From: Flavobacterium magnum
GTDB taxonomy: Bacteria > Bacteroidota > Bacteroidia > Flavobacteriales > Flavobacteriaceae
NCBI RefSeq assembly: GCF_003055625.1
Contig: NZ_CP028811.1
Span: 1,240,001-1,304,000, forward strand
Length of the DNA: 64,000 nucleotides
Direction: 5' to 3'
The position numbers were made by a program, and so were the translations under genes. Below are positions 1-8,132 of the stretch, in pieces (position 1 is the first letter of the stretch; each line of letters starts with the position of its first letter). The notes under the pieces are model-generated. The model was not told the origin of the DNA. It ran no database searches and was given only the letters and a program-made list of their open reading frames with translations.

Positions 1-85
1 CCGTCATGGTGTAGGTGATTAAAGCGATGGTGAACACGCACCAACCAGTAATTGTGTTCCATTTTTTGAAGTTGAATGCCGCCAT
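1..85 (-). CDS. DUF2723 family membrane protein (N-terminal fragment)
   Basis: Only the first 28 codons of a leftward gene are present; the rest lies outside the window. The ATG is at 85-83 and the peptide begins MAAFNFKKWNTITGW, followed by a hydrophobic segment (CVFTIALITYTMT). This matches my recollection of the N-terminus of flavobacterial DUF2723 proteins, large multi-pass membrane proteins grouped with GT-C glycosyltransferases, where the first membrane helix is followed by a PT-x-SFWDCGEF motif just beyond this fragment. The role is inferred from the family only: probable lipid-linked sugar transfer to proteins or glycans in the inner membrane. The call rests on a short stretch. Confidence 0.65.
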   Translation of the reverse strand, partial: MAAFNFKKWNTITGWCVFTIALITYTMT

Positions 86-273
86 AACTCGGGTAGGTTT
101 CAGTTTTGATTTTTGTGATACAAAGAAAATGTTTTTTTACGGAATGTAACGGGCATTAACAATTTTTTCATTAATAGGTTGATTATTTGGTGAAAGCGCG
201 TTTTCAATGGTGTGGAAGCGGCTGTGGCGATGGGTTCGCGACTAAAATATTTGCATTTTTTTTCTTCAAAAAT

Positions 274-303
274 TTGGAAGGTTTGTTTTTTGTACTAAAT
301 TTG
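274..303 (+). promoter_or_regulatory. Promoter of tRNA-Gln
   Basis: A TTG at 274-276 is followed after 19 bases by TAAATTTG at 296-303. This fits the Bacteroidetes sigma-A consensus (TTG at -33, TAnnTTTG at -7). Transcription would start near 308, about 15 bases before the tRNA. Confidence 0.7.
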
Positions 304-322
304 CACTCGCAATATGCAATGC

Positions 323-393
323 TGGCCTATGGTGTAATGGTAACACTACGGTTTTTGGTGCCGTCTTTCTAGGTTCGAGTCCTAGTGGGCCAA
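323..393 (+). tRNA. tRNA-Gln (anticodon TTG)
   Basis: The sequence folds into a full cloverleaf. The acceptor stem is 323-329 with 386-392 (7 pairs, one G-T), the D stem 332-335 with 343-346, the anticodon stem 348-352 with 360-364, and the T stem 369-373 with 381-385 around the loop TTCGAGT. The anticodon at 355-357 is TTG, reading CAA glutamine codons. The 3' CCA is not encoded. A promoter lies directly upstream and an intrinsic terminator directly downstream, so this is a single-gene transcription unit. Confidence 0.95.
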
Positions 394-397
394 CAGA

Positions 398-425
398 AAA
401 AGCCTCTCAATCGAGAGGCTTTTTT
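398..425 (+). terminator. Intrinsic terminator after tRNA-Gln
   Basis: The inverted repeat AGCCTCTC-aatc-GAGAGGCT (401-420) is preceded by A residues and followed by five T. It ends the tRNA transcript and, being nearly symmetrical with flanking A and T runs, may also stop the leftward universal stress gene transcript. Confidence 0.9.
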
Positions 426-493
426 ATTTTGGGTGAAGGAAAATATCGCTTCGTTTTCTGCCGGTGGTCGCTTACTGCCGTCTTATTCCAATT

Positions 494-1318
494 TTAAATT
501 TTAAAGGTTACCACGGGCCTGACGGCATGGTTGACGAGATCCTCGCTGATACTGCCGTTGAAGAAATGGGAAAAACCGGTACGTCCGTGCGTGCAGACCC
601 CAATCACATCCGCATCGACCTTATTGGCGTAATTCAGGATGCCTTTTTCAACATTGTAGTCATTGTAAATATGAAGGGAATGCCTGCTGATGCTGAAGTC
701 CTTAATGAAGTCGTTCATTACTTTTTCCGCTTCCGTCGTGGAACGGAAACTATTCGGGGTATTGATCATGACCAGATTCAGGTCGGCATCAAAAATATTG
801 GCGAAGGCAACCAGTTTTTGGAACGGTTTTTTGATTTCCGCAGAAAAATCTGAGGCGAATACGAAATTGTCGGCCTTGAAATTGGCAATGTTGTTCTTTA
901 CAACCAAAACCGGAACCTCTGACGTGCGCACGGTTTTTTCAGTAATCGAGCCAATCGTGTTGTTGTCATATCCTGATGCCCCGTGCGATCCCATAACAAT
1001 AAGGTCTATATTGTGTTCCCGGCTGTACGTTGCAATACCTTCAAACGCCTTTTCACTGCGGGCTTCGGTAACGACGTGTATGCCGTTTAGTTCACCGTTT
1101 TCCTTAAGCAGGTCCAGTTTTTCCTGGGTTTTTTTGAGGAAAAGCATGACTTCAGGGATATTTACGCCGCTGCTCACGGCATCGTTCATGTGTGTCGGCA
1201 GGTCGAGCAGGTTGAGAAGGTACAGGTCGCTGTTGGTTTTTTTTGCAATTTGGGCCGCCACGTTCATGGCGTAGTTGGCGTGTTCAGAAAAATCGGTTGG
1301 GACGAGGATTCTTTTCAT
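494..1318 (-). CDS. Universal stress protein, tandem UspA domains
   Basis: This 274-residue protein has two UspA folds in tandem. The first starts at the N-terminus (KRILVPTDFSEHA) and carries the nucleotide-binding signature G-x2-G-x9-G-S (GSHGASG ... GSITEKTV) near residues 112-130. The second starts around residue 148 (NFVFASDFSAE) and ends with a related THGRTG...NGSISEDLV motif. Tandem Usp proteins are cytoplasmic ATP-binding stress proteins whose exact targets are usually unknown. The gene stands alone, divergent from rimP. I see no perfect -7 box upstream; TACCTTTA near 1367-1374 on the minus strand is only a weak candidate. Confidence 0.9.
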   Translation of the reverse strand: MKRILVPTDFSEHANYAMNVAAQIAKKTNSDLYLLNLLDLPTHMNDAVSSGVNIPEVMLFLKKTQEKLDLLKENGELNGIHVVTEARSEKAFEGIATYSREHNIDLIVMGSHGASGYDNNTIGSITEKTVRTSEVPVLVVKNNIANFKADNFVFASDFSAEIKKPFQKLVAFANIFDADLNLVMINTPNSFRSTTEAEKVMNDFIKDFSISRHSLHIYNDYNVEKGILNYANKVDADVIGVCTHGRTGFSHFFNGSISEDLVNHAVRPVVTFKI

Positions 1319-1401
1319 GATAAAAGTGTAAGAAGATTATTAAAAAATCAATTGTTTTAACAAAATAAAGGTAAGAAATATTTTTAGACAAGGCAAAGAT
1401 T

Positions 1402-1429
1402 TTGATTTACAAAAAAATCGCTATATTTG
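1402..1429 (+). promoter_or_regulatory. Promoter of rimP-nusA-infB operon
   Basis: TTG at 1402-1404 and TATATTTG at 1422-1429 are separated by 17 bases, a very good match to the Bacteroidetes consensus. The predicted start point is near 1434, leaving a leader of about 58 bases before rimP that contains a terminator-like hairpin. Confidence 0.8.
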
Positions 1430-1457
1430 CACCGTTATTTATTACAACTTAAATAAT

Positions 1458-1483
1458 GAGGGGAGCATCGCTCCCCTCTTTTT
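1458..1483 (+). terminator. Terminator-like hairpin in rimP leader (candidate attenuator)
   Basis: A nine-pair, mostly G-C stem (1458-1466 with 1470-1478) closes a three-base loop and is followed immediately by five T. It lies between the operon promoter and the rimP ATG at 1492, with no gene upstream to terminate. By structure it is an intrinsic terminator in a 5' leader. Since NusA acts on pausing and termination at such hairpins, feedback control is plausible but unproven. Confidence 0.65.
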
Positions 1484-1491
1484 ATAAAATT

Positions 1492-1959
1492 ATGACATTC
1501 AGGGAAAAAGTCGCAGCATTATTAGAACAGGGATTGAGTGAAAAACCCGATATTTTCTTAATTGATTTCAATATTTCAGACGGATTTAAGATTACCGTAA
1601 CCCTTGACGGCGACCACGGAGTGACTCTGCAGGACTGCATTGATGTCAGTCGCGCCATCGAGCACAACCTGGACAGGGAAGAACAGGATTTTTCGCTGGA
1701 AGTGGCTTCGGCAGGCGTTTCATCACCACTGAAAATCGTCAGGCAGTACAGGAAGAACCTTGGCAGGACGCTGCAGGTAAAGACGACTTCGGAAACTATT
1801 GAGGCTGAGCTTGTTGACGTCAATGAGGAATTCATTACCTTAGCATGGGAAGCCAGGGAGCCAAAAAAAATCGGGAAAGGAAAGGAAACCGTGCAGAAAA
1901 CGCAGCAGGTTCCTTATTCGGACATAAAAGAAGCAATGGTTACAATAACATTTAATTAA
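1492..1959 (+). CDS. rimP: Ribosome maturation factor RimP
   Basis: RimP binds free 30S subunits and helps their late assembly. The 155-residue product has the family layout: an N-terminal alpha/beta domain with the [19 protein letters not shown] segment and the [12 protein letters not shown] motif, then a small C-terminal beta-barrel. The ATG at 1492 (MTFREKV) was chosen because it matches the family N-terminus; an in-frame ATG at 1456 would place the first codons inside the leader hairpin. nusA starts 10 bases after the stop, giving the widespread rimP-nusA-infB order. Transcription is likely controlled by the upstream promoter and hairpin. Confidence 0.93.
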   Translation: MTFREKVAALLEQGLSEKPDIFLIDFNISDGFKITVTLDGDHGVTLQDCIDVSRAIEHNLDREEQDFSLEVASAGVSSPLKIVRQYRKNLGRTLQVKTTSETIEAELVDVNEEFITLAWEAREPKKIGKGKETVQKTQQVPYSDIKEAMVTITFN

Positions 1960-1969
1960 AAGAGTTGGC

Positions 1970-3214
1970 ATGGAAAATTTAGCATTAATCGATTCATTTT
2001 CAGAGTTTAAAGATGATAAGCTCATTGATCGTGTAACGCTTATGGCGATTTTGGAAGATGTGTTCCGCAATGCATTGAAAAAGAAATTCGGATCTGACGA
2101 TAATTTTGATATCATCATCAACCCGGACAAAGGGGATATGGAAATCTGGAGAAGAAGGGTCATTGTTGCTGATGACGACCTGGATCTGGAGAATGAGGAA
2201 ATCACATTGACCGAAGCCAGAAAAATCGAGCCTGACTTTGAAATCGGAGAGGAAGTTTCCGAGGAAGTAAAATTGATCGATTTGGGAAGAAGGGCCATCC
2301 TGGCATTGCGTCAGAACCTGATTTCCAAAATCCACGAACACGACAATACCAATCTTTATAAGCAGTTTAAGGACCTGATCGGTGAAATTTATACGGCTGA
2401 AGTGCACCATGTTCGCCCAAGAGTCGTAATTTTGGTTGATGATGAAGGCAACGAGATCGTGTTGCCAAAGGAAAAGCAGATTCCGTCCGACTTTTTCCGT
2501 AAGGGCGATAACGTCCGTGGAATCATTGAAAACGTGGAGCTCAAAGGCAATAAGCCGCAAATCATCATGTCACGTACTTCAGAGAAATTCCTCGAGAAAT
2601 TATTCGAGCAGGAAATTCCGGAAGTTTTCGACGGACTGATTATGGTGAAGAATGTTGTGCGTATTCCTGGCGAGAAAGCGAAAGTAGCTGTAGATTCGTA
2701 TGACGACAGGATCGATCCTGTAGGTGCTTGCGTCGGGATGAAAGGATCGAGGATCCATGGTATCGTGCGTGAATTGGGTAATGAGAACATCGACGTGATC
2801 AATTACACGACAAACCAGCAATTGTACATCACAAGAGCGTTAAGCCCTGCCAAAGTGTCCTCAATCAAGATCAATGAAGAGCACAAAAGGGCGGAAGTGT
2901 TCCTGAAACTGGAAGAAGTGTCCAAGGCCATCGGTCGCGGGGGTCACAATATCAAACTGGCAGGATTATTGACAGGGTATGAACTGGATGTCATCCGTGA
3001 AGGAAATATTGCAGATGAAGAAGATGACGTAGAATTGACTGAGTTCTCTGATGAAATCGAGGCCTGGGTGATCGAGGAATTTTCAAAAATCGGACTCGAT
3101 ACCGCAAGAAGCATCCTTAAGCAGGACGTAAATGACCTTGTCAGGAGAACTGATCTTGAGGAAGAAACCATCTTGGACGTGATGCGTATCCTCAAAGAAG
3201 AATTCAACAACTAA
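1970..3214 (+). CDS. nusA: Transcription elongation/termination factor NusA
   Basis: NusA binds RNA polymerase and nascent RNA and modulates pausing, termination and antitermination. The 414-residue protein shows an N-terminal polymerase-binding domain, an S1 domain around residues 135-200, and two KH domains (GMKGSRI near 262, then IGRGGHNIKLA near 323). It lacks the extra C-terminal acidic repeats of the 495-residue E. coli protein, which is normal outside Proteobacteria. It sits 10 bases after rimP and 48 bases before infB in one operon. The start MENLALIDSF is supported by position and family similarity. Confidence 0.95.
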   Translation: MENLALIDSFSEFKDDKLIDRVTLMAILEDVFRNALKKKFGSDDNFDIIINPDKGDMEIWRRRVIVADDDLDLENEEITLTEARKIEPDFEIGEEVSEEVKLIDLGRRAILALRQNLISKIHEHDNTNLYKQFKDLIGEIYTAEVHHVRPRVVILVDDEGNEIVLPKEKQIPSDFFRKGDNVRGIIENVELKGNKPQIIMSRTSEKFLEKLFEQEIPEVFDGLIMVKNVVRIPGEKAKVAVDSYDDRIDPVGACVGMKGSRIHGIVRELGNENIDVINYTTNQQLYITRALSPAKVSSIKINEEHKRAEVFLKLEEVSKAIGRGGHNIKLAGLLTGYELDVIREGNIADEEDDVELTEFSDEIEAWVIEEFSKIGLDTARSILKQDVNDLVRRTDLEEETILDVMRILKEEFNN

Positions 3215-3262
3215 AAATCCTTTTAAACAACACACAACTAAAGGTAATTATAAAAACTATTT

Positions 3263-6007
3263 ATGTCTGAAGAGAGAGTAATAAGAATTAACAGGGTTTT
3301 AAGGGAACTGAATATTTCCTTGGAAAGGGCCGTTGATTATCTGAAAGATAAAGGGATTGCGATTGAAGCGAATCCGAACGCGAAAATTTCCGAGAGAGAA
3401 TTCGGCATCCTGCAGGACCAATTTGCAGGCGACAGGGGAAACAAGGAAGCTTCCAAGGAAGTAGGCGAGGAAAAAAGGAAAGAAAAAGAAGCGCTTCGCA
3501 TCGAGCGCGAGCGTGAAATCGAAGAAAAACGCAGGCAGGACGAGGAGCGTCTTCGGAGCCAGCAGGAAGTCATTAAGGCTAAGGCAGTGGTGACCGGCCC
3601 GAAAACCGTCGGAAGTATCGACCTGAACCCGAAAAAGCCTGTAGTTGCTGAACAGAAAGCCGCGGAACCCGTTAAGCCGGAACCTGCAAAACCGGAAGCG
3701 CCAAAAGCGGAAACGCCTGTTGCTGCCGCTCCTTCAGCAAGCACGACCGAGAAGGCCGCGCCCACGCCGGCTGCTGCGCCCGCTCAGGATGAGGCCATTA
3801 CGACACAGTATGTGCAGCTCTCGGGGGCGACTTTTACGGGGCAGACTATTGATTTGTCGCAGTTTGACAAGCCCAAAAAGAAAAGAGAAGATCTCAAGAT
3901 TACACCCAATAACCCCGGCGCAAACGCTGCGGGTGCCGCTGGGCAGAATAAGAATAAGCGCAAGCGCATCATGCCAAAACCGGGTGCTACCGGCGCAGGT
4001 CAGGGCAACAGTGCCGGAAACAATGCGAATAGGGGTCCCGGCGGAAAGCCTGGATTCAATAAACCGGGCAGCCGTCCGGCTATTGTAGCCAAAGTAGAGC
4101 CGACCGAAGAGGAAGTGAAAAACCAGATCCGGGAAACGCTTGAAAAACTTCAGGGTAAAGGCGGCAAGTCGAAGGCAGCCAAGTACCGAAGAGACAAGAG
4201 GGAAACGCACCGCCAGAAATCCGAGGACGAACAGCGTTCGCTCGAGGAAGGCAGCAAAACCATCAAGGTTACCGAATTCGTAACCGTCGGCGAAATCGCC
4301 ACGATGATGGACGTGCCGATTACCAAAGTCATCGGTACCTGCATGTCGCTTGGGATTATGGTAACCATGAACCAGCGTCTGGATGCCGAAACGCTTACGA
4401 TTGTTGCAGACGAATTTGGTTTCGATGTAGAGTTTATTACCTCTGATATTGAAGAAAACATTAAGGTGGTCGAGGACCGCGAAGAAGACCTTGTCACGCG
4501 CGCCCCGATTGTCACGGTAATGGGTCACGTCGATCACGGAAAGACATCGCTGCTCGATTATATCCGAAAGGAAAACGTAATCGCCGGAGAATCCGGAGGC
4601 ATTACCCAGCACATTGGTGCTTATGGGGTAACTTTGGACAACGGACAAAAAATTGCATTCCTCGATACTCCGGGTCACGAGGCATTTACCGCCATGCGTG
4701 CGCGTGGTGCCCAGGTGACCGATATTGCCATTATCGTAGTGGCAGCGGACGATGACATCATGCCGCAGACTAAGGAAGCGATCAGCCACGCCCAGGCGGC
4801 GAATGTGCCGATCATCTTCGCCATCAACAAGGTCGATAAGCCCAATGCCAATCCAGAGAAAATCAAGGAAAGGCTGGCTGGTATGAACCTTCTTGTGGAA
4901 GACTGGGGTGGAAAAATCCAATCGCACGATATTTCGGCCAAGGTCGGAACAGGCGTAAAGGATCTTTTGGAAAAAGTACTGCTCGAAGCCGAAATCCTCG
5001 ATTTGAAGGCCAATCCGAACAAGCCTGCCTCAGGAACTGTGGTAGAAGCCTTTCTTGACAAAGGCAAAGGATATGTATCGACCATCCTGGTTCAGGAAGG
5101 AACGCTCAAGGTAGGCGATTATATGCTTGCCGGAAAACACCATGGTAAAATTAAGGCCATGCACGACGAGCGCGGGCATGTCGTAAAAGAAGCCGGGCCA
5201 TCCACGCCGGTATCGGTACTTGGATTGGATGGGGCTGCGACAGCCGGTGACAAGTTCAATGTCTTTGAAGACGAAAGGGAAGCCAAGGCCATTGCGGCAA
5301 AACGTACCCAACTGATGCGCGAGCAATCCGTACGTACGCAAAGGCATATCACGCTTGCAGAGATCGGCAGGCGTATTGCACTGGGCCAGTTTAAGGAACT
5401 CAACATCATCCTTAAGGGAGACGTTGACGGGTCAGTAGAAGCGCTTTCGGACTCGTTTTCGAAATTGTCTACTGAGGAAATCCAGATCAACATCATCCAC
5501 AAAGGCGTAGGGGCCATTACCGAGACCGATGTCATGCTGGCTTCAGCTTCTGACGCGATCATTATCGGATTCAACGTGCGTCCTGCAGGAAATGCGAGGG
5601 CATTGGCCGATAAGGAGGAAATTGACATCCGAAACTATTCCATCATTTACGATGCGATCGACGACCTGAAAGATGCGATGGAAGGCATGCTCTCTCCTGA
5701 GATGAAGGAGGAGATTACCGGAACTGCCGAAATCAGGGAAGTATTCAAGATTTCTAAAGTGGGATCGATTGCGGGCTGTATGGTAACCGACGGGAAAATA
5801 TTCAGGAATTCTAAAATACGGATCATCCGTGAAGGCGTTGTGGTGCATACCGGAGAACTGGCAACACTGAAGCGTTTCAAGGACGACGTCAAGGAAGTAT
5901 CGAAAGGATACGACTGCGGAATCCAGATTAAGGGGTATAACGACATCGAGCAACTGGATCTGATCGAAGCCTTCCAGGAAGTGGCGGTAAAGAAAAAGTT
6001 GAAATAA
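3263..6007 (+). CDS. infB: Translation initiation factor IF-2
   Basis: IF-2 is the GTPase that brings initiator tRNA to the ribosome and promotes subunit joining. The 914-residue product has an N-terminal IF2_N helix bundle ([15 protein letters not shown]), a charged coiled-coil stretch, a long Ala/Pro/Lys-rich linker (about residues 115-285), then the G domain with G1 GHVDHGKT near 421, DTPGH near 468 and NKVD near 521, followed by domains II to IV. Length is typical of Bacteroidetes IF-2. It closes the rimP-nusA-infB operon and is followed by a strong terminator. Confidence 0.97.
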   Translation: MSEERVIRINRVLRELNISLERAVDYLKDKGIAIEANPNAKISEREFGILQDQFAGDRGNKEASKEVGEEKRKEKEALRIEREREIEEKRRQDEERLRSQQEVIKAKAVVTGPKTVGSIDLNPKKPVVAEQKAAEPVKPEPAKPEAPKAETPVAAAPSASTTEKAAPTPAAAPAQDEAITTQYVQLSGATFTGQTIDLSQFDKPKKKREDLKITPNNPGANAAGAAGQNKNKRKRIMPKPGATGAGQGNSAGNNANRGPGGKPGFNKPGSRPAIVAKVEPTEEEVKNQIRETLEKLQGKGGKSKAAKYRRDKRETHRQKSEDEQRSLEEGSKTIKVTEFVTVGEIATMMDVPITKVIGTCMSLGIMVTMNQRLDAETLTIVADEFGFDVEFITSDIEENIKVVEDREEDLVTRAPIVTVMGHVDHGKTSLLDYIRKENVIAGESGGITQHIGAYGVTLDNGQKIAFLDTPGHEAFTAMRARGAQVTDIAIIVVAADDDIMPQTKEAISHAQAANVPIIFAINKVDKPNANPEKIKERLAGMNLLVEDWGGKIQSHDISAKVGTGVKDLLEKVLLEAEILDLKANPNKPASGTVVEAFLDKGKGYVSTILVQEGTLKVGDYMLAGKHHGKIKAMHDERGHVVKEAGPSTPVSVLGLDGAATAGDKFNVFEDEREAKAIAAKRTQLMREQSVRTQRHITLAEIGRRIALGQFKELNIILKGDVDGSVEALSDSFSKLSTEEIQINIIHKGVGAITETDVMLASASDAIIIGFNVRPAGNARALADKEEIDIRNYSIIYDAIDDLKDAMEGMLSPEMKEEITGTAEIREVFKISKVGSIAGCMVTDGKIFRNSKIRIIREGVVVHTGELATLKRFKDDVKEVSKGYDCGIQIKGYNDIEQLDLIEAFQEVAVKKKLK

Positions 6008-6056
6008 CCTGCGGACTGGCTGAACAAAGTCTGAATTTCGCGATAGATATTAAAAA

Positions 6057-6081
6057 AGCGCCCTTTTGGGGCGCTTTTTTT
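6057..6081 (+). terminator. Intrinsic terminator after infB
   Basis: AGCGCCC-ttttg-GGGCGCT forms a seven-pair G-C-rich stem followed by a run of T. A stretch of A on the left arm makes it potentially bidirectional, which would suit the convergent SPOR gene. Confidence 0.9.
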
Positions 6082-6132
6082 GTAATGTGATATAGGTCAA
6101 AACTGATGTCTCGACGGTGAGGAGAAAATCGG

Positions 6133-6522
6133 TTACTTATTAGGCCTGATCAGCAGCGCATTGGGGTACTCTCCCTTGATTTCACTGAGGCTGCGTTCCG
6201 CTTCGATGCGGGTTTTCAGGTTTCCTACCCACACTTTGTAGAAAGGTGTATTGAAGATGATCGTCCCGTCATAATTTTTGAACTTTTTCCTGAAATCGGC
6301 CAGCGCTTTTTTGGATGTTTCGCTGTCTCCGGTATAAATCTGGATTTTGTAGCGGTCATTCACGGTAATCGAGGAATTAATCCTGCGCTTTTCCTTCAAT
6401 AGGTTTTCGAACTTCGGATCCTGCGTGATGATCGTTTTCGACTCCTGCGAAAACATCGGGACGGCGGACAAAATTAAAATGCCAATGGTCCACAAAGCCG
6501 TCTTCCCGTTCCATTTTTTCAT
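6133..6522 (-). CDS. SPOR domain-containing secreted protein
   Basis: This 129-residue protein begins with a signal peptide (MKKWNGK then a hydrophobic stretch ending near MFSQ). The C-terminal part (about residues 55-127) has the SPOR pattern: YKIQIYTGDSETSKKALADF, a central beta strand ending YKVWVGNLKTRIEAE, and LIRPN at the end. SPOR domains bind peptidoglycan whose peptide side chains have been removed, often at the division septum; whether this protein acts in division is inference. The ATG at 6522 was chosen because the earlier in-frame start at 6561 adds a tail without signal-peptide character. It is divergent from actA and convergent with infB. Confidence 0.8.
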   Translation of the reverse strand: MKKWNGKTALWTIGILILSAVPMFSQESKTIITQDPKFENLLKEKRRINSSITVNDRYKIQIYTGDSETSKKALADFRKKFKNYDGTIIFNTPFYKVWVGNLKTRIEAERSLSEIKGEYPNALLIRPNK

Positions 6523-6540
6523 AAGTATATGTTTTTTAAA

Positions 6541-6548
6541 CAAATGTA
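6541..6548 (-). promoter_or_regulatory. -7 box for the SPOR gene
   Basis: The minus strand reads TACATTTG, a match to TAnnTTTG, 18 bases before the start codon. No TTG sits at the ideal -33 spacing. Confidence 0.45.
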
Positions 6549-6624
6549 ATATTTCCTGCAATACTAAGGCTCCGCAAATTATTTAGAATTGGTATAAATT
6601 GGATATTAAGATATATTTAAGGTT

Positions 6625-6653
6625 TTGAGAATGGTTCTTAAGTCGTATTTTTG
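6625..6653 (+). promoter_or_regulatory. Promoter of act-cox operon
   Basis: TTG at 6625-6627 and TATTTTTG at 6646-6653 are separated by 18 bases, a close match to the Bacteroidetes consensus. The start point near 6658 gives a leader of about 80 bases before actA. Confidence 0.75.
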
Positions 6654-6740
6654 TGCAGGTTTAAAAAGGGTGTATTGTGCTTTTTCACTGACAATCAGGG
6701 AGAAAGACTGCGCCTACATTAGTCGATAATCATTTAAAAT

Positions 6741-8078
6741 ATGAAAAAGGTGGGTAACCATAATTCGATTTCGAGAAATTTATTTTACAGTTTGGCGATT
6801 CTGCTGGCTTTTTCCTTCACTTCATTTGCTCAAGATCCTGCTGCTCCGGTGGCTACCGCGATGGCTGCTCCGGCAACGACTGCGGCTCCTGCGGCTGCGG
6901 GTGATCCTGCGGCGGGAAAGGCCTTGTTTAATGCCAACTGTGCTGCCTGTCACAAGCTTGACACTAAAATGACCGGTCCTGCTTTGAGGAATGTTGCGGA
7001 AAAGCATGATAAGGAGTGGCTTTATAAGTGGATCCATAACAGCTCTGAGATGATCAAGTCCGGGGACGCTGCGGCTGTGAAATTATTTGAGGAAAATAAC
7101 AAATCGGTCATGACGGCTTTCCCGCAATTGTCAACTACTGATATTGATAACATTATTGCATACACCTCTGAGCCGGCTCCGGTTGCTGAGAAAACTACTT
7201 CGGCCGGGCCTCCGGGAACTGCTGCTGAAGGGGGTATGTCAAACAATCTGATCCTTGGAATCCTGGTGATTGTTTTGGCGGTGCTTATTGTGATGTTGGT
7301 GCTTGTGGGCCGCACACTCAAAAGGATTGCTGCTGCCAATGGCGTTGTTTATGCCGAAAAGGAACCTCGTATCTCAATCTGGAAGGCCTACGCCAAAAAC
7401 CAATTCCTCGTTCTGGTGACAGCGATATTCCTTCTTCTAGCGAGCGGATACTACGTGTACGGATTCCTGATGCAGGTGGGTGTTGACCAGGACTACCAGC
7501 CGGTACAGCCAATCCATTATTCACATAAAATCCACGCGGGAGATAACGGCATCGACTGTAAATATTGCCACTCTTCGGCAAGGGTCAGTAAGAATGCAGG
7601 CATCCCTTCTTTGAATGTTTGTATGAACTGCCATAAGAACATTTCTGAGTTCCAGGGCGACAAGGATTCGATCTATGATTATTCCAAAGAGTTCTATACA
7701 GGAGAAATCCAGAAATTATATGATGCCGTGGGCTGGGATAAGACTGCCCAGAAATACACTGGGAAATCCCATCCTGTAAAATGGACACGCATCCACAATC
7801 TTCCTGATTTCGCATACTTCAATCACTCACAGCACGTAACGGTTGCCGGTGTTGAATGCCAGAAGTGTCACGGTCCGGTGCAAACGTACGAAGTGCAGAA
7901 ACAATTTGCGCCATTGACCATGGGATGGTGTATCAACTGCCACCGCGAAACTGAAGTGAAAATGGAAGGTAACGATTACTACAAGAAAATCCATGAAGAA
8001 CTGTCTAAAAGATATGGCGTTGACAAGCTGACTGCTGCGCAAATGGGTGGTCTTGAGTGCGGAAAATGCCACTACTAA
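6741..8078 (+). CDS. actA: Alternative Complex III multiheme cytochrome c subunit ActA
   Basis: ActA is a cytochrome c subunit of the quinol-oxidising Alternative Complex III and passes electrons toward the oxidase. The 445-residue product has a signal peptide (about 1-30), an Ala/Pro-rich spacer, a class I cytochrome c domain with CAACH near residue 67, two membrane helices (about 170-193 and 215-240), and a periplasmic domain with five more CxxCH motifs (CKYCH, CMNCH, CQKCH, CINCH, CGKCH). That makes six heme c sites, one more than the classical pentaheme ActA. It is first in the actABCDEF-coxBA operon, behind a consensus promoter. Confidence 0.93.
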   Translation: MKKVGNHNSISRNLFYSLAILLAFSFTSFAQDPAAPVATAMAAPATTAAPAAAGDPAAGKALFNANCAACHKLDTKMTGPALRNVAEKHDKEWLYKWIHNSSEMIKSGDAAAVKLFEENNKSVMTAFPQLSTTDIDNIIAYTSEPAPVAEKTTSAGPPGTAAEGGMSNNLILGILVIVLAVLIVMLVLVGRTLKRIAAANGVVYAEKEPRISIWKAYAKNQFLVLVTAIFLLLASGYYVYGFLMQVGVDQDYQPVQPIHYSHKIHAGDNGIDCKYCHSSARVSKNAGIPSLNVCMNCHKNISEFQGDKDSIYDYSKEFYTGEIQKLYDAVGWDKTAQKYTGKSHPVKWTRIHNLPDFAYFNHSQHVTVAGVECQKCHGPVQTYEVQKQFAPLTMGWCINCHRETEVKMEGNDYYKKIHEELSKRYGVDKLTAAQMGGLECGKCHY

Positions 8079-8132
8079 CATCCGGATCGGACAGTAAAAC
8101 AAAAATTATTAAGAAGCTAATATTTATATAAG

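Noticed and set aside
464..853. Rightward frame over the universal stress gene
   Set aside because: It is antisense to a gene with clear Usp motifs and has no features of its own.
3734..4927. A 397-codon open frame on the minus strand across infB
   Set aside because: It lies wholly antisense to the certain infB gene, has no recognisable domain, and its composition mirrors the codons of infB; a shadow.
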